A stretch of 64,000 nt of DNA from CAVXZE01 sp964615365 (lineage in GTDB: Bacteria; Myxococcota_A; UBA9160; UBA6930). Location: NCBI GenBank assembly GCA_964615365.1, contig CAZTOU010000008.1:1-64000 (forward strand). The letters run 5' to 3'. Below the pieces are notes generated by a model that was not told where the DNA came from, did not search any database, and was given only the letters and a program-made list of their open reading frames with translations. Shown here in pieces: positions 57,392-64,000 of this stretch (position 1 is its first letter; each line of letters starts with the position of its first letter). The position numbers and the translations under genes are program-made.

Positions 57392-58983
57392 GGATGGTTC
57401 TCCTCGGGAGTGCTCCGGGGTGAGTTCGATGTCCGGCTCGACGCGGCGCGGCTCCACCAGCCTCCGGTCCAGGCGTCGAGGCCGGAGCGGAGCTCCTCGG
57501 CCCGCAGGCGCAGCCTCGCGCTCTCGCCGGTCTCGGGATGGGGCTGGCTGGCGAGCTCCAGCAGGGCGCGCCTTCGCTCGAAGTAGAGCTGGCTGATCTC
57601 GTCGAGGACGTCGTCGCGCAGCTCGATGATCTCGCGCGCCTCCTTCGACACGTCGAGGGACTCCGGGTGGTAGGCGAGATCTCCGAGCTCCCAGACCAGA
57701 GCCGTGCTGAGGCTGAAGTCGCGCCCGCGCTCCCTCTCCCGGTCGACGAACAGGCGAGATTCGCCGTAGGTGAAGGCGTCGTCGTAGTCGCGCTGCCGGC
57801 TGCGGTCTCCCCCGTAGGAGCCGCGCAGCTCGAATCGCGGTAGCCAGCCGCGCCGGCGCACCCCCCGCGCCAGCGCCCGAATCCTCTCGGGCCCGAGATC
57901 CAGGTAGCGGATCGCCGCCCGGTGCACCTGCCCGACACCGGGCTCCGCTGCGCCGAGCTCCTCCGAGGGAGGGGCCAGAGCCCGTGGCGCGGCCGGCCCG
58001 GTCTCGGGGCGTCCGGTAAAGAGGCCCCGAGCCCCCGCGGCATAGACGAGTGAGCCGCCTCCGGCCAGAACGGCGATCGGCGTGCTGCCCACCGGTGGGG
58101 CGACGCGATTCCAGGGGCCCGAAGGAGACGCCGCCTCCAGGAGACCGCGATCCGTCGCGATCCACAGGCGATCGGCCAGGTGGCCGAGTCGAAGCGGCTC
58201 GGCACCTGGGGGAAAGGTGGAACGGAGGCTCCTCCAGGAGCCGTCTCGGTAGAGCGAGAGTCCGGAGCGAAAGAGCACCGCGACCTCGGCTCCGGGAAGC
58301 GAGGTCGAGAGGTCCAGCGCGTCTCGGCGTCCGCCGCCTCCCGCGATCGACACCCGCTCCACCTCGCCGACGACGATCCGGCCGGTCCCGGTCGTGAGGG
58401 TGGCGCGCTGGACCGCGCCCTCGACGATCAGCCAGAGATCCGCGCCCGCTGACGACGGTCGCAGGGCGAGGGCGTCCACTGCCCCTGCGGGAAGCCCGGC
58501 GTCCAGACGAGACCAGCTCCACCCATCTCTCGAGACGAAGGCGCCACCGTCCGTCGCCGCCAGGACCAGATCGGAGCGGACCAGAATGCGGCGGACCGCC
58601 CCGGCGCCCGCGCCCAGCGAGCGCTCCGAGACCTCGCCCGCCGCACCGAGGTGGAAGAGGCCGCGATCCGTCGCGGCGTAGAGACCGCCGTCGGATCCGA
58701 AGGCGAGATCGCGCACCGGGCCTCGGCGCAGCGCCCTCGCCGCCGCGGGCACCCCGCTCGTGACCCACACACCCTGCTCGTCCCCCACGGCGAGGCGGCC
58801 CGTCCCCGGATCGAAGGCCAGCGCCGTGGCCTCGCCGAGACCCGGGAAGAGCGCGGAGCGCTGCCAGCGCAGCCGCGGAGCCTCGGCGCTGGCGCTTTCG
58901 AGGAGGAAGCCCAGAAGCAGCAGCCAGAGGACGGCGAGGGCGATGGCGGGCACCGGGAGGGCGGAGGGGCGGGATCTCTGCAT
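57388..58983 (-). CDS. Secreted beta-propeller protein with conserved C-terminal domain
   Basis: The 531-residue protein has a membrane/signal segment (VPAIALAVLWLLLLGFLLESASA), WD-like propeller blades (LAFDPGTGRLAVGDEQGVWVT; RDLAFGSDGGLYAATDRGLFHL; RRILVRSDLVLAATDGGAFVSRDGW), and a C-terminal domain (GWLPRFELRGSYGGD ... VWELGDLAYHPESLDVSKEAREIIELRDDVLDEISQLYFERRRALLEL) ending RAEELRSGLDAWTGG. I recall that ending in other deltaproteobacterial proteins. Role unknown. Confidence 0.75.
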   Translation of the reverse strand: MQRSRPSALPVPAIALAVLWLLLLGFLLESASAEAPRLRWQRSALFPGLGEATALAFDPGTGRLAVGDEQGVWVTSGVPAAARALRRGPVRDLAFGSDGGLYAATDRGLFHLGAAGEVSERSLGAGAGAVRRILVRSDLVLAATDGGAFVSRDGWSWSRLDAGLPAGAVDALALRPSSAGADLWLIVEGAVQRATLTTGTGRIVVGEVERVSIAGGGGRRDALDLSTSLPGAEVAVLFRSGLSLYRDGSWRSLRSTFPPGAEPLRLGHLADRLWIATDRGLLEAASPSGPWNRVAPPVGSTPIAVLAGGGSLVYAAGARGLFTGRPETGPAAPRALAPPSEELGAAEPGVGQVHRAAIRYLDLGPERIRALARGVRRRGWLPRFELRGSYGGDRSRQRDYDDAFTYGESRLFVDRERERGRDFSLSTALVWELGDLAYHPESLDVSKEAREIIELRDDVLDEISQLYFERRRALLELASQPHPETGESARLRLRAEELRSGLDAWTGGWWSRAASSRTSNSPRSTPEENHP

Positions 58984-59151
58984 GCCGTCCGGAGCAGCAA
59001 GACCCGTGCCGTCCGCCGCCCTCCCCGCCAATCCCGAGAATCCGTTGCGAGTTCGGGCGGATGGGGAGATGGCGAAGCGGCGCGGCGGGGACGCCCGTGA
59101 ACCGCCGGACCGGGGCGGTGCGGGAACCGGCGGAGACGGTGGCCCGTCGTC

Positions 59152-59180
59152 TTGACGGAAAGCTCCCCCTCCAGAAGAAT
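59152..59180 (+). promoter_or_regulatory. Probable leaderless-type promoter of the DUF4124 gene
   Basis: TTGACG (59152-59157) and AAGAAT (59175-59180) are 17 bases apart. The -10-like box ends 7 bases before the ATG at 59188. The -10 match is four of six, so this is weaker than the copies at 12850 and 48521. Confidence 0.45.
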
Positions 59181-59187
59181 CGCGGCC

Positions 59188-59883
59188 ATGAGAGCTGCCG
59201 AGATGGCCCTCCCGCTCTTCCTCGCCGTGGCCGTCGCCGTGGTCGGGGCGACGGCGACGACCGCCGCAGGAGCCGCCGAGCCCGACCCGAGCACGACGGA
59301 AGCGGACGAGATCGCCCCCCCCACCATCTACAAGTGGATCGACGAGCACGGGGTCGCCCACTACACGTCGGACTACGAGAGGATCCCCGAATCTCTCCGG
59401 GATCGGGTGGGCCGGCTCGGCCCGCCGGATGCAGCCCTGACCCGCACCCCGGCCGATGCGAGCGCACCGGCGAGAAGGGCGAAGCCCGTCCGCGAGTTCG
59501 ACGACGGCGAGAAGTGGGCGGTGCGGGACCGCAGCGTCGATCCTCCCCAGGACCTCTGGGACGAAGGGGATCCCTATGCGGCCGTCGTCGGAACCCTCCC
59601 GGACGCTCCCGAAGAGGTCGATCCCCGGGTGAAGGCTCTCGAGGAGGAGGAGCGGCGACGGCAGCTGGCAGAGGTCGATGAGCGCATTGCCTCGTTGCAG
59701 ACGGACATCAGAGAGAGCGAAGAGGCGCTCAAGGTGCTGATCGCGATTCCGGTACTGGAGGGCGGGGGACCGCTCGCGATGGCGGACGATCCGCAGTTCC
59801 GCGAGGTCGCCGGCCGCTTGCCCAAGCTCCTCGCCGAACTCGTCGCACTCGAAGACGAGCGTGCACAGCTCGAAGCTCCCTGA
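59188..59883 (+). CDS. DUF4124-domain exported protein
   Basis: A 231-residue protein with a signal peptide (LFLAVAVAVVGATATTAAGAAE), then a DUF4124 domain (IYKWIDEHGVAHYTSDYERIPESL), a linker, and a C-terminal coiled-coil (KALEEEERRRQLAEVDERIASLQTDIRESEEALKVLI). DUF4124 is a small periplasmic domain of unknown role and also opens the peptidase at 16333. A further in-frame TTG at 59152 coincides with the -35 box and was not used. Confidence 0.75.
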   Translation: MRAAEMALPLFLAVAVAVVGATATTAAGAAEPDPSTTEADEIAPPTIYKWIDEHGVAHYTSDYERIPESLRDRVGRLGPPDAALTRTPADASAPARRAKPVREFDDGEKWAVRDRSVDPPQDLWDEGDPYAAVVGTLPDAPEEVDPRVKALEEEERRRQLAEVDERIASLQTDIRESEEALKVLIAIPVLEGGGPLAMADDPQFREVAGRLPKLLAELVALEDERAQLEAP

Positions 59884-59895
59884 GCCGGCCCGGCC

Positions 59896-60858
59896 GTGAG
59901 CAGGCAACCCGGCAGCTCGGAAGGTGTCGTCGCTCTCGCCGGCGGCGTCGGTGCCGCGCGCTTCCTGCGCGGCCTGGTGAGAAGGCTGCCCCCCGACCGG
60001 GTCACGGCCATCGTGAACACCGGCGACGACCGCACCTTCTACGGGGTGCACGTGTCGCCGGACCTCGACATCGTCACCTACACCTTGGCGGGTCGGGTCG
60101 ACCGCGAGAAGGGCTACGGCATCGAGGGCGACAGCTTCGCGGTGGTGGACGCCCTCGCCGCCCTCGGCCACCAGACCTGGTTTCGGCTCGGAGACCGCGA
60201 CCTGGCGATCTGCCTGCACCGGACCATCCGGCTCGGCGAGGGCGTCGGGCTGGCCGCGGTGAGCGACGAGATCCGCCGCGGCCTCGGCGTGGCGACCCGG
60301 ATCCTGCCGATGTCGGAGGACCCCTGTCCGACCTACGTCGAGCTCTCGGGAAGCCAGCGGGTCCACTTCGAGGAGTATCTCGCCAGGGACGGAGCTCCCG
60401 ACGAGGTCACCGCCGTCGATCTCTCGGCGGCGGCCACGGCCCGGCCCGCGCCGGGAGTGCTCGAGGCACTGGAGTCGGCTTCGACGATCCTGATCTGTCC
60501 GAGCAACCCGGTCGTCTCGATCGGACCGATCCTGGCGGTGCCCGGCATCCGGGAGGCGGTCAGCGCCTCCCGGGCCCCCGTCGTCGCCGTCTCTCCAATC
60601 GTCGCGGGCGCTCCCGTGAAGGGGCCCGCGGACCGGCTGCTGCGGGGAGTCGGCGTGGAGGTCTCGGCGCGGGGAGTCGCCGGTCTCTACCGCGACTTCT
60701 GCGACGGCTACGTCCTCGACGAGCGCGACGCGCAGCAGGCCGCGGACGTCGAGGCGATGGGCATGGGGACCGCCGTCGTCGACACACTGATGCGGAGCCC
60801 CGAGGTGGCCGCCGGGGTGGCGGAGGCCGCGCTGGCCCTCGCCCGGCGATTCGGATGA
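59896..60858 (+). CDS. cofD: 2-phospho-L-lactate transferase CofD/FbiA
   Basis: CofD makes F420-0 by joining lactyl phosphate to Fo. The 320-residue protein has VVALAGGVGAARFLRGLVRRLPPDRVTAIVNTGDD (nucleotide/Fo site), DLDIVTYTLAG, and LICPSNPVVSIGPILAVPGI. GTG start at 59896. It overlaps cofC (ATGA). Only part of the F420 route is here: the Fo synthase genes are not in the window. Confidence 0.93.
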   Translation: MSRQPGSSEGVVALAGGVGAARFLRGLVRRLPPDRVTAIVNTGDDRTFYGVHVSPDLDIVTYTLAGRVDREKGYGIEGDSFAVVDALAALGHQTWFRLGDRDLAICLHRTIRLGEGVGLAAVSDEIRRGLGVATRILPMSEDPCPTYVELSGSQRVHFEEYLARDGAPDEVTAVDLSAAATARPAPGVLEALESASTILICPSNPVVSIGPILAVPGIREAVSASRAPVVAVSPIVAGAPVKGPADRLLRGVGVEVSARGVAGLYRDFCDGYVLDERDAQQAADVEAMGMGTAVVDTLMRSPEVAAGVAEAALALARRFG

Positions 60859-61505
60859 TCGCCGCTCTGGTTCCCGTCAAGCGGCTCGGAGCCGGGAAGT
60901 CACGGCTGCTGGGCTCCCTCGAGCGCGACGCCATCGAGCGTCTCACCCTCGCCATGCTGGGAGACATCCTGGCGGCCCTCCAGGCCGTTCCCCGCATCGA
61001 CCACATCGCGGTGGTGACACCCGATGGCGTGGTGGGCAGGGCCGCCGAGACGGCCGGGGCCGAGGCGCTGGTGCTCGCGGATCCCGGCCTGAACCCGTCC
61101 CTCGACGCCGCGGGCCGCGAGCTGTCGGAGCGGGGAATCCGCGGTCTCCTGGTGGTGCTGGGGGATGTGGCGGGCGCCCTGGCGGAGGATCTGGGAGCGC
61201 TCTTCGACGCCCTGGACGGGCTGGGTGGCAGGGGCGTGGTGCTGGCCCCTTCCCGCGACGGAGGAACCTCGGCGCTCCTGCGCGCACCTCACGCGGTGAT
61301 CCCCAACCACTTCGGCAAGGACAGCGCCGCCGCGCACCGCGACCTCGCACGCCGCGGGGGCGTCCCCTACCGCGAGCTTCCCCTCCCCTCCCTGGCCATC
61401 GACCTCGACCGCGCCCTGGACGTGGAGGACCTGCTCCGGGTCGAACGCGGTGCCGACCGGACCCGTGCCCTGCTGCGCGAGCTCGGCTTCGGGAGCGGCT
61501 CGTGA
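60855..61505 (+). CDS. cofC: 2-phospho-L-lactate guanylyltransferase CofC/FbiD
   Basis: A 216-residue nucleotidyltransferase supplying LPPG (or the phosphoenolpyruvate analogue in the dehydro-F420 route) to CofD. It has ALVPVKRLGAGKSRLLGSL (GxGxKSR type), VVLGDVAGAL and APSRDGGTSALL. ATGA overlap with cofD and GTGA with cofE; the three are one operon. Confidence 0.9.
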   Translation: MIAALVPVKRLGAGKSRLLGSLERDAIERLTLAMLGDILAALQAVPRIDHIAVVTPDGVVGRAAETAGAEALVLADPGLNPSLDAAGRELSERGIRGLLVVLGDVAGALAEDLGALFDALDGLGGRGVVLAPSRDGGTSALLRAPHAVIPNHFGKDSAAAHRDLARRGGVPYRELPLPSLAIDLDRALDVEDLLRVERGADRTRALLRELGFGSGS

Positions 61506-62251
61506 GCCGGGAGATCCGGCTGGTGGCGATGGAGGGGATTCCCGCGGTCGGGCCCGGCGACGACCTCGCCGCCCTCCATCAGCGGGCGGCGGAGCGGTGC
61601 GGCGTCTCCCTCCGAGACGGGGTCCTCGTGGTGTGCCAGAAGATCATCTCCAAGGCCGAGGGGCGCGTCGTCCCACTGGCGGAGGTGGAGCCCACGCCCC
61701 GGGCCCGCGCCATCGCCGCGGAGGACGGCAAGGATCCCCGCCACGTCGAGCTGGTGCTGCGCGAGACGAGGCGCATCGTCCGCCGCGGCCACGGTGTCCT
61801 GATCGCCGAGACCCATCACGGCTTCGTGTGCGCCAACGCCGGAGTCGACCTCTCGAACGCACCGGGAGCCGAGATCGCGGTGCTCCTGCCCGAGGATCCC
61901 GACGCATCCGCGCGGCGGCTGCGCCAGGGGCTCCTCGCCCTCGGCGCCGGGCCCCTGGCGGTGATCGTGACCGACACCTTCGGGCGGCCCTGGCGAGAGG
62001 GGCTGCTGGACGTGGCGATCGGCTGCTCCGGAATCGCCCCCATCCAGGACCTGCGCGGGACACCGGACCTGATGGGCCGCGAGCTGGCCCTCACCACCAA
62101 CGCCACCGCCGACCAGCTGGCCGCCGCCGCGGGCCTGCACATGCCCAAGGACTCGGGCATCCCCTCGGTGTGGGTCGAAGGCATCCCCCTGGAAGGCGAA
62201 GGCGCCCTCCGCGACACCCTCCGCGATCCGGAGCTGGATCTCTTCCGCTAG
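61502..62251 (+). CDS. cofE: F420-0:gamma-glutamyl ligase CofE/FbiB N-domain
   Basis: Adds the gamma-glutamyl tail to F420-0. The 249-residue protein has GVLVVCQKIISKAEGRVVPL, the substrate/metal region HHGFVCANAGVDLSNAPGAE, VTDTFGRPWREGL and DLMGRELALTTNATADQLAAAAG. It is a single-domain CofE; the nitroreductase domain of actinobacterial FbiB is absent. Its stop overlaps the convergent glycyl-radical gene by 4 bases. Confidence 0.92.
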   Translation: MSREIRLVAMEGIPAVGPGDDLAALHQRAAERCGVSLRDGVLVVCQKIISKAEGRVVPLAEVEPTPRARAIAAEDGKDPRHVELVLRETRRIVRRGHGVLIAETHHGFVCANAGVDLSNAPGAEIAVLLPEDPDASARRLRQGLLALGAGPLAVIVTDTFGRPWREGLLDVAIGCSGIAPIQDLRGTPDLMGRELALTTNATADQLAAAAGLHMPKDSGIPSVWVEGIPLEGEGALRDTLRDPELDLFR

Positions 62252-64000
62252 GCCTCGTATTCCATCCGGCTGATGATCTCTTCCTGGGCGAGTTCGGAGA
62301 GCTCCGTGAAGAGCGCCGAGTATCCGCTCACCCGGACCACCAGGTCGCGGTAGGCCTCCGGGTTCCGCTGCGCGTCGCGCAGCGTGTCGGTGTCGATCAT
62401 GTTGAACTGGACCTGGGATCCCCCCAGCTCCAGGTACGTCTTCATCAACGCTGCCAGCGCTTCCTCGCGCAGCCAGCGCGGGTTGAAGCGCAGGTTCAGG
62501 TTGGTCCCGTTGTGCGCCCGGCCCACCGGCAGCCGGGTGACCGAGTTGAGGAGCGCGGTCGCACCGCTGGTGGCGCACCCGCTGCCCGGGGTGATGCCGT
62601 TCCCGAGCACCTCGCCCGCGCGGCGCCCGTCCGCACTGGCGCCGCTGAAGGCGCCCATCGCCACGTGGAAGCCCACCGAGAAGATCCCCGGCCAGAAGCG
62701 CCCTCCCCGGAAATTCTGGTGGCGCAGTACCTCTTCACAGAAGTGCGTCAGAACCCGCACCGCGGTGGCGTCGGCCTCCGGGTCGTCGTTTCCGTACTTC
62801 GGAACCTTGTGGAGCAGGCGGGACCGGATCTCCTCCGCGTCCTCCCAGTCGTTCGCGAGGTGCCCGGCCAGCTCCTCGATGGAGAGGAGCTTCTCCTGAA
62901 AGACCGCCCTCTCGACGGCGAAGAGGCTGTCGACCACGTTCGCGAAGCCGATCAGCTGGACGCCGGTGGAGTTGTAGATCGCGCCACCTCGGGTGAGATC
63001 CAGTCCCTTCTCGATCGGTCCGTCGATCATCACCGAGGCAAAGGGTGACGGCACCAGCTCTGCGATGGCCTGGTCGAGCGCGGCCATGCCCCGGTCCACC
63101 TGGTCCAGGGTGTGCGAGAGCTGGGCGCAGTAGGCGTTCCAGACGTCTTCGAAACAGGTGAATCCCACCGGATCTCCGGTCTCGATTCCGGACCGGTACC
63201 CGAACACGTTGTCCTCGCCGTTGCTGAGGGCGAGCTCGACGCACTTCGCCCCGTTGATCTGCACCGCGAAAGTGGAGCCGAAGGTCTTCCCCTGGGCGTT
63301 CGCCTCCAGGCAACCAACGACGCCGTAGTCGCGCGCGTCCTCGAGGGCGTGGCCACCGTCGACGAGGGAGTCGACGATCACCTCGTCGTTGAACAGGTGC
63401 AGCGGAACCCCGTCGCGGGCGTAGTGGATCGCCCGAAGGAAGAACTCCTCGGGAGCGTCGGGGCAGAGGCGGACGCCGAAGTTGGGCTGGACGGTGCGAA
63501 TGTCCGCGAAGGCGTCCATCCCGATGGTGCTAAGCGCGCAGGTGGCATCCGCGCCATCGGCGCTCATTCCCCCGACGGTGACGTTCTGGGTCGTCTTGCC
63601 TTCGGTACCCTCACCGCCCGGGATGAATGCCTCCTCGAGGATGTTCCAGATCTCGTTGGTCTTGAGGAACAGGAGCGAGAGAAGCTCGCGCGCCTGCTCC
63701 GGCGCGATCTTACCGGCCTGCAGATCGGCCTCGTAGTAGGGCGAGAGGATCTGGTCGATGCGTCCCAGAGAGATCGAGTTGCCCCCGGACTCGATCTGGG
63801 CGATCAGGTGGATGAAGTAGACGCACTGGACCGCCTCGTGGAAGGATCTCGCCGGATGCTCGGGTACTCGCCTGCAGACCCGCGCAATCTCCCGGAGCTC
63901 CGCCGCCCTCTCCGGATCGCTCTCGCGCGCGGCCATCGACTCGGCCACGGCCGCGTGGCGATGGGCGAAGCGAATCGCGGCGCCGAGGGACTGGATCATC
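62248..64000 (-). CDS. Glycyl radical enzyme, N-terminal part beyond window
   Basis: The visible 583 residues match pyruvate-formate-lyase-like enzymes. The active-site Cys is in GVVGCLEANAQGKTFG (Cys codon 63310-63312, GCxE motif) and the glycyl-radical loop is RVSGYSALF (Gly codon 62323-62325). The family has about 780-850 residues and the part seen begins around residue 230, so about 200-250 residues are missing. GCLEA differs from the GCVEP of choline lyase and glycerol dehydratase, so the substrate is open. An activase was not seen. Confidence 0.9.
   Translation of the reverse strand, partial: MIQSLGAAIRFAHRHAAVAESMAARESDPERAAELREIARVCRRVPEHPARSFHEAVQCVYFIHLIAQIESGGNSISLGRIDQILSPYYEADLQAGKIAPEQARELLSLLFLKTNEIWNILEEAFIPGGEGTEGKTTQNVTVGGMSADGADATCALSTIGMDAFADIRTVQPNFGVRLCPDAPEEFFLRAIHYARDGVPLHLFNDEVIVDSLVDGGHALEDARDYGVVGCLEANAQGKTFGSTFAVQINGAKCVELALSNGEDNVFGYRSGIETGDPVGFTCFEDVWNAYCAQLSHTLDQVDRGMAALDQAIAELVPSPFASVMIDGPIEKGLDLTRGGAIYNSTGVQLIGFANVVDSLFAVERAVFQEKLLSIEELAGHLANDWEDAEEIRSRLLHKVPKYGNDDPEADATAVRVLTHFCEEVLRHQNFRGGRFWPGIFSVGFHVAMGAFSGASADGRRAGEVLGNGITPGSGCATSGATALLNSVTRLPVGRAHNGTNLNLRFNPRWLREEALAALMKTYLELGGSQVQFNMIDTDTLRDAQRNPEAYRDLVVRVSGYSALFTELSELAQEEIISRMEYEA

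Noticed and set aside
59152..59187. N-terminal extension of the DUF4124 protein from TTG 59152
   Set aside because: The TTG coincides with a TTGACG -35 box; the ATG at 59188 opens a normal signal peptide.
1..64000. CRISPR arrays, integrases, insertion sequences
   Set aside because: No regular spacer-repeat pattern and no transposase or integrase frame was found. The palindrome at 16261 is the only element-like repeat.

Overview
This 64 kb window is chromosomal DNA of a GC-rich, Gram-negative bacterium. It encodes a Tol envelope system, many predicted lipoproteins, a WaaG/WaaP-type lipopolysaccharide-core protein and a PEP-CTERM protein. Bactofilin, a MoaD-MoaE fusion, a GldG/DUF4340 ABC system, a DUF4388 protein, DUF99 and F420 biosynthesis genes together suggest a deltaproteobacterium-like lineage (Myxococcota, Desulfobacterota or Binatota type). 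That placement is inference from gene content. No rRNA, tRNA or CRISPR array was recognised. Coding density is very high and most neighbours overlap by 1-4 bases (ATGA, GTGA, TGATG).

Layout. 1-11.2 kb, minus strand: a partial secreted matrixin-like protease, smpB, pantothenate genes panB-panC-panD behind a recognisable promoter and a hairpin-rich leader, a small unknown gene, a PilZ protein, rsmA, tsaD, a DksA/TraR zinc-finger protein, and tolQ-tolR-tolA-tolB-cpoB with no pal in its usual place. 11.3-16.2 kb, plus strand: leucyl aminopeptidase, a small cytochrome c, an RpoH-like sigma factor, acylphosphatase, DUF192, a DUF4388 protein with a probable frameshift at a C tract, and DUF99. A long perfect palindrome then separates convergent genes. 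16.3-20.3 kb: a TPR/peptidase-MA protein, molybdenum cofactor genes, a NifU C-domain protein, a lysine-rich tail fused to an EF-Tu-domain-2-like barrel, and bactofilin. 20.5-25.2 kb, plus: holB-metG-tatD, then suhB and an unknown secreted protein. 25.2-30.5 kb, minus: a TetR-controlled ABC exporter with GldG and DUF4340 subunits.

30.5-33.3 kb, plus: one 904-residue protein joining a WaaG-like glycosyltransferase to two WaaP-like kinase domains, preceded by a coupled 22-codon upstream frame. 33.3-54.7 kb, all minus: a GspE-N-like protein, the oppABCDF peptide importer, DUF4292 and TPR lipoproteins, an IscS-like desulfurase, tlyA, the isoprenoid genes dxs and ispA with xseB, xseA, the protease ctpA, the ftsE-ftsX-envC division module, and a conserved unknown. 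54.9-56.7 kb: a hipBA toxin-antitoxin module behind an AT-rich, operator-bearing promoter that looks transferred. 56.7-59 kb: a beta-propeller protein coupled to a PEP-CTERM protein. 59.2-62.3 kb: a DUF4124 protein and cofD-cofC-cofE for coenzyme F420. The window closes inside a glycyl radical enzyme.

Besides the GT-kinase-kinase fusion, the most reusable observation is a promoter class of the form TTGACG-N17-TANNNT whose -10 box lies only 7-10 bases before a start codon. It is seen at the cytochrome c gene, xseB and, more weakly, the DUF4124 gene, and predicts leaderless mRNAs.
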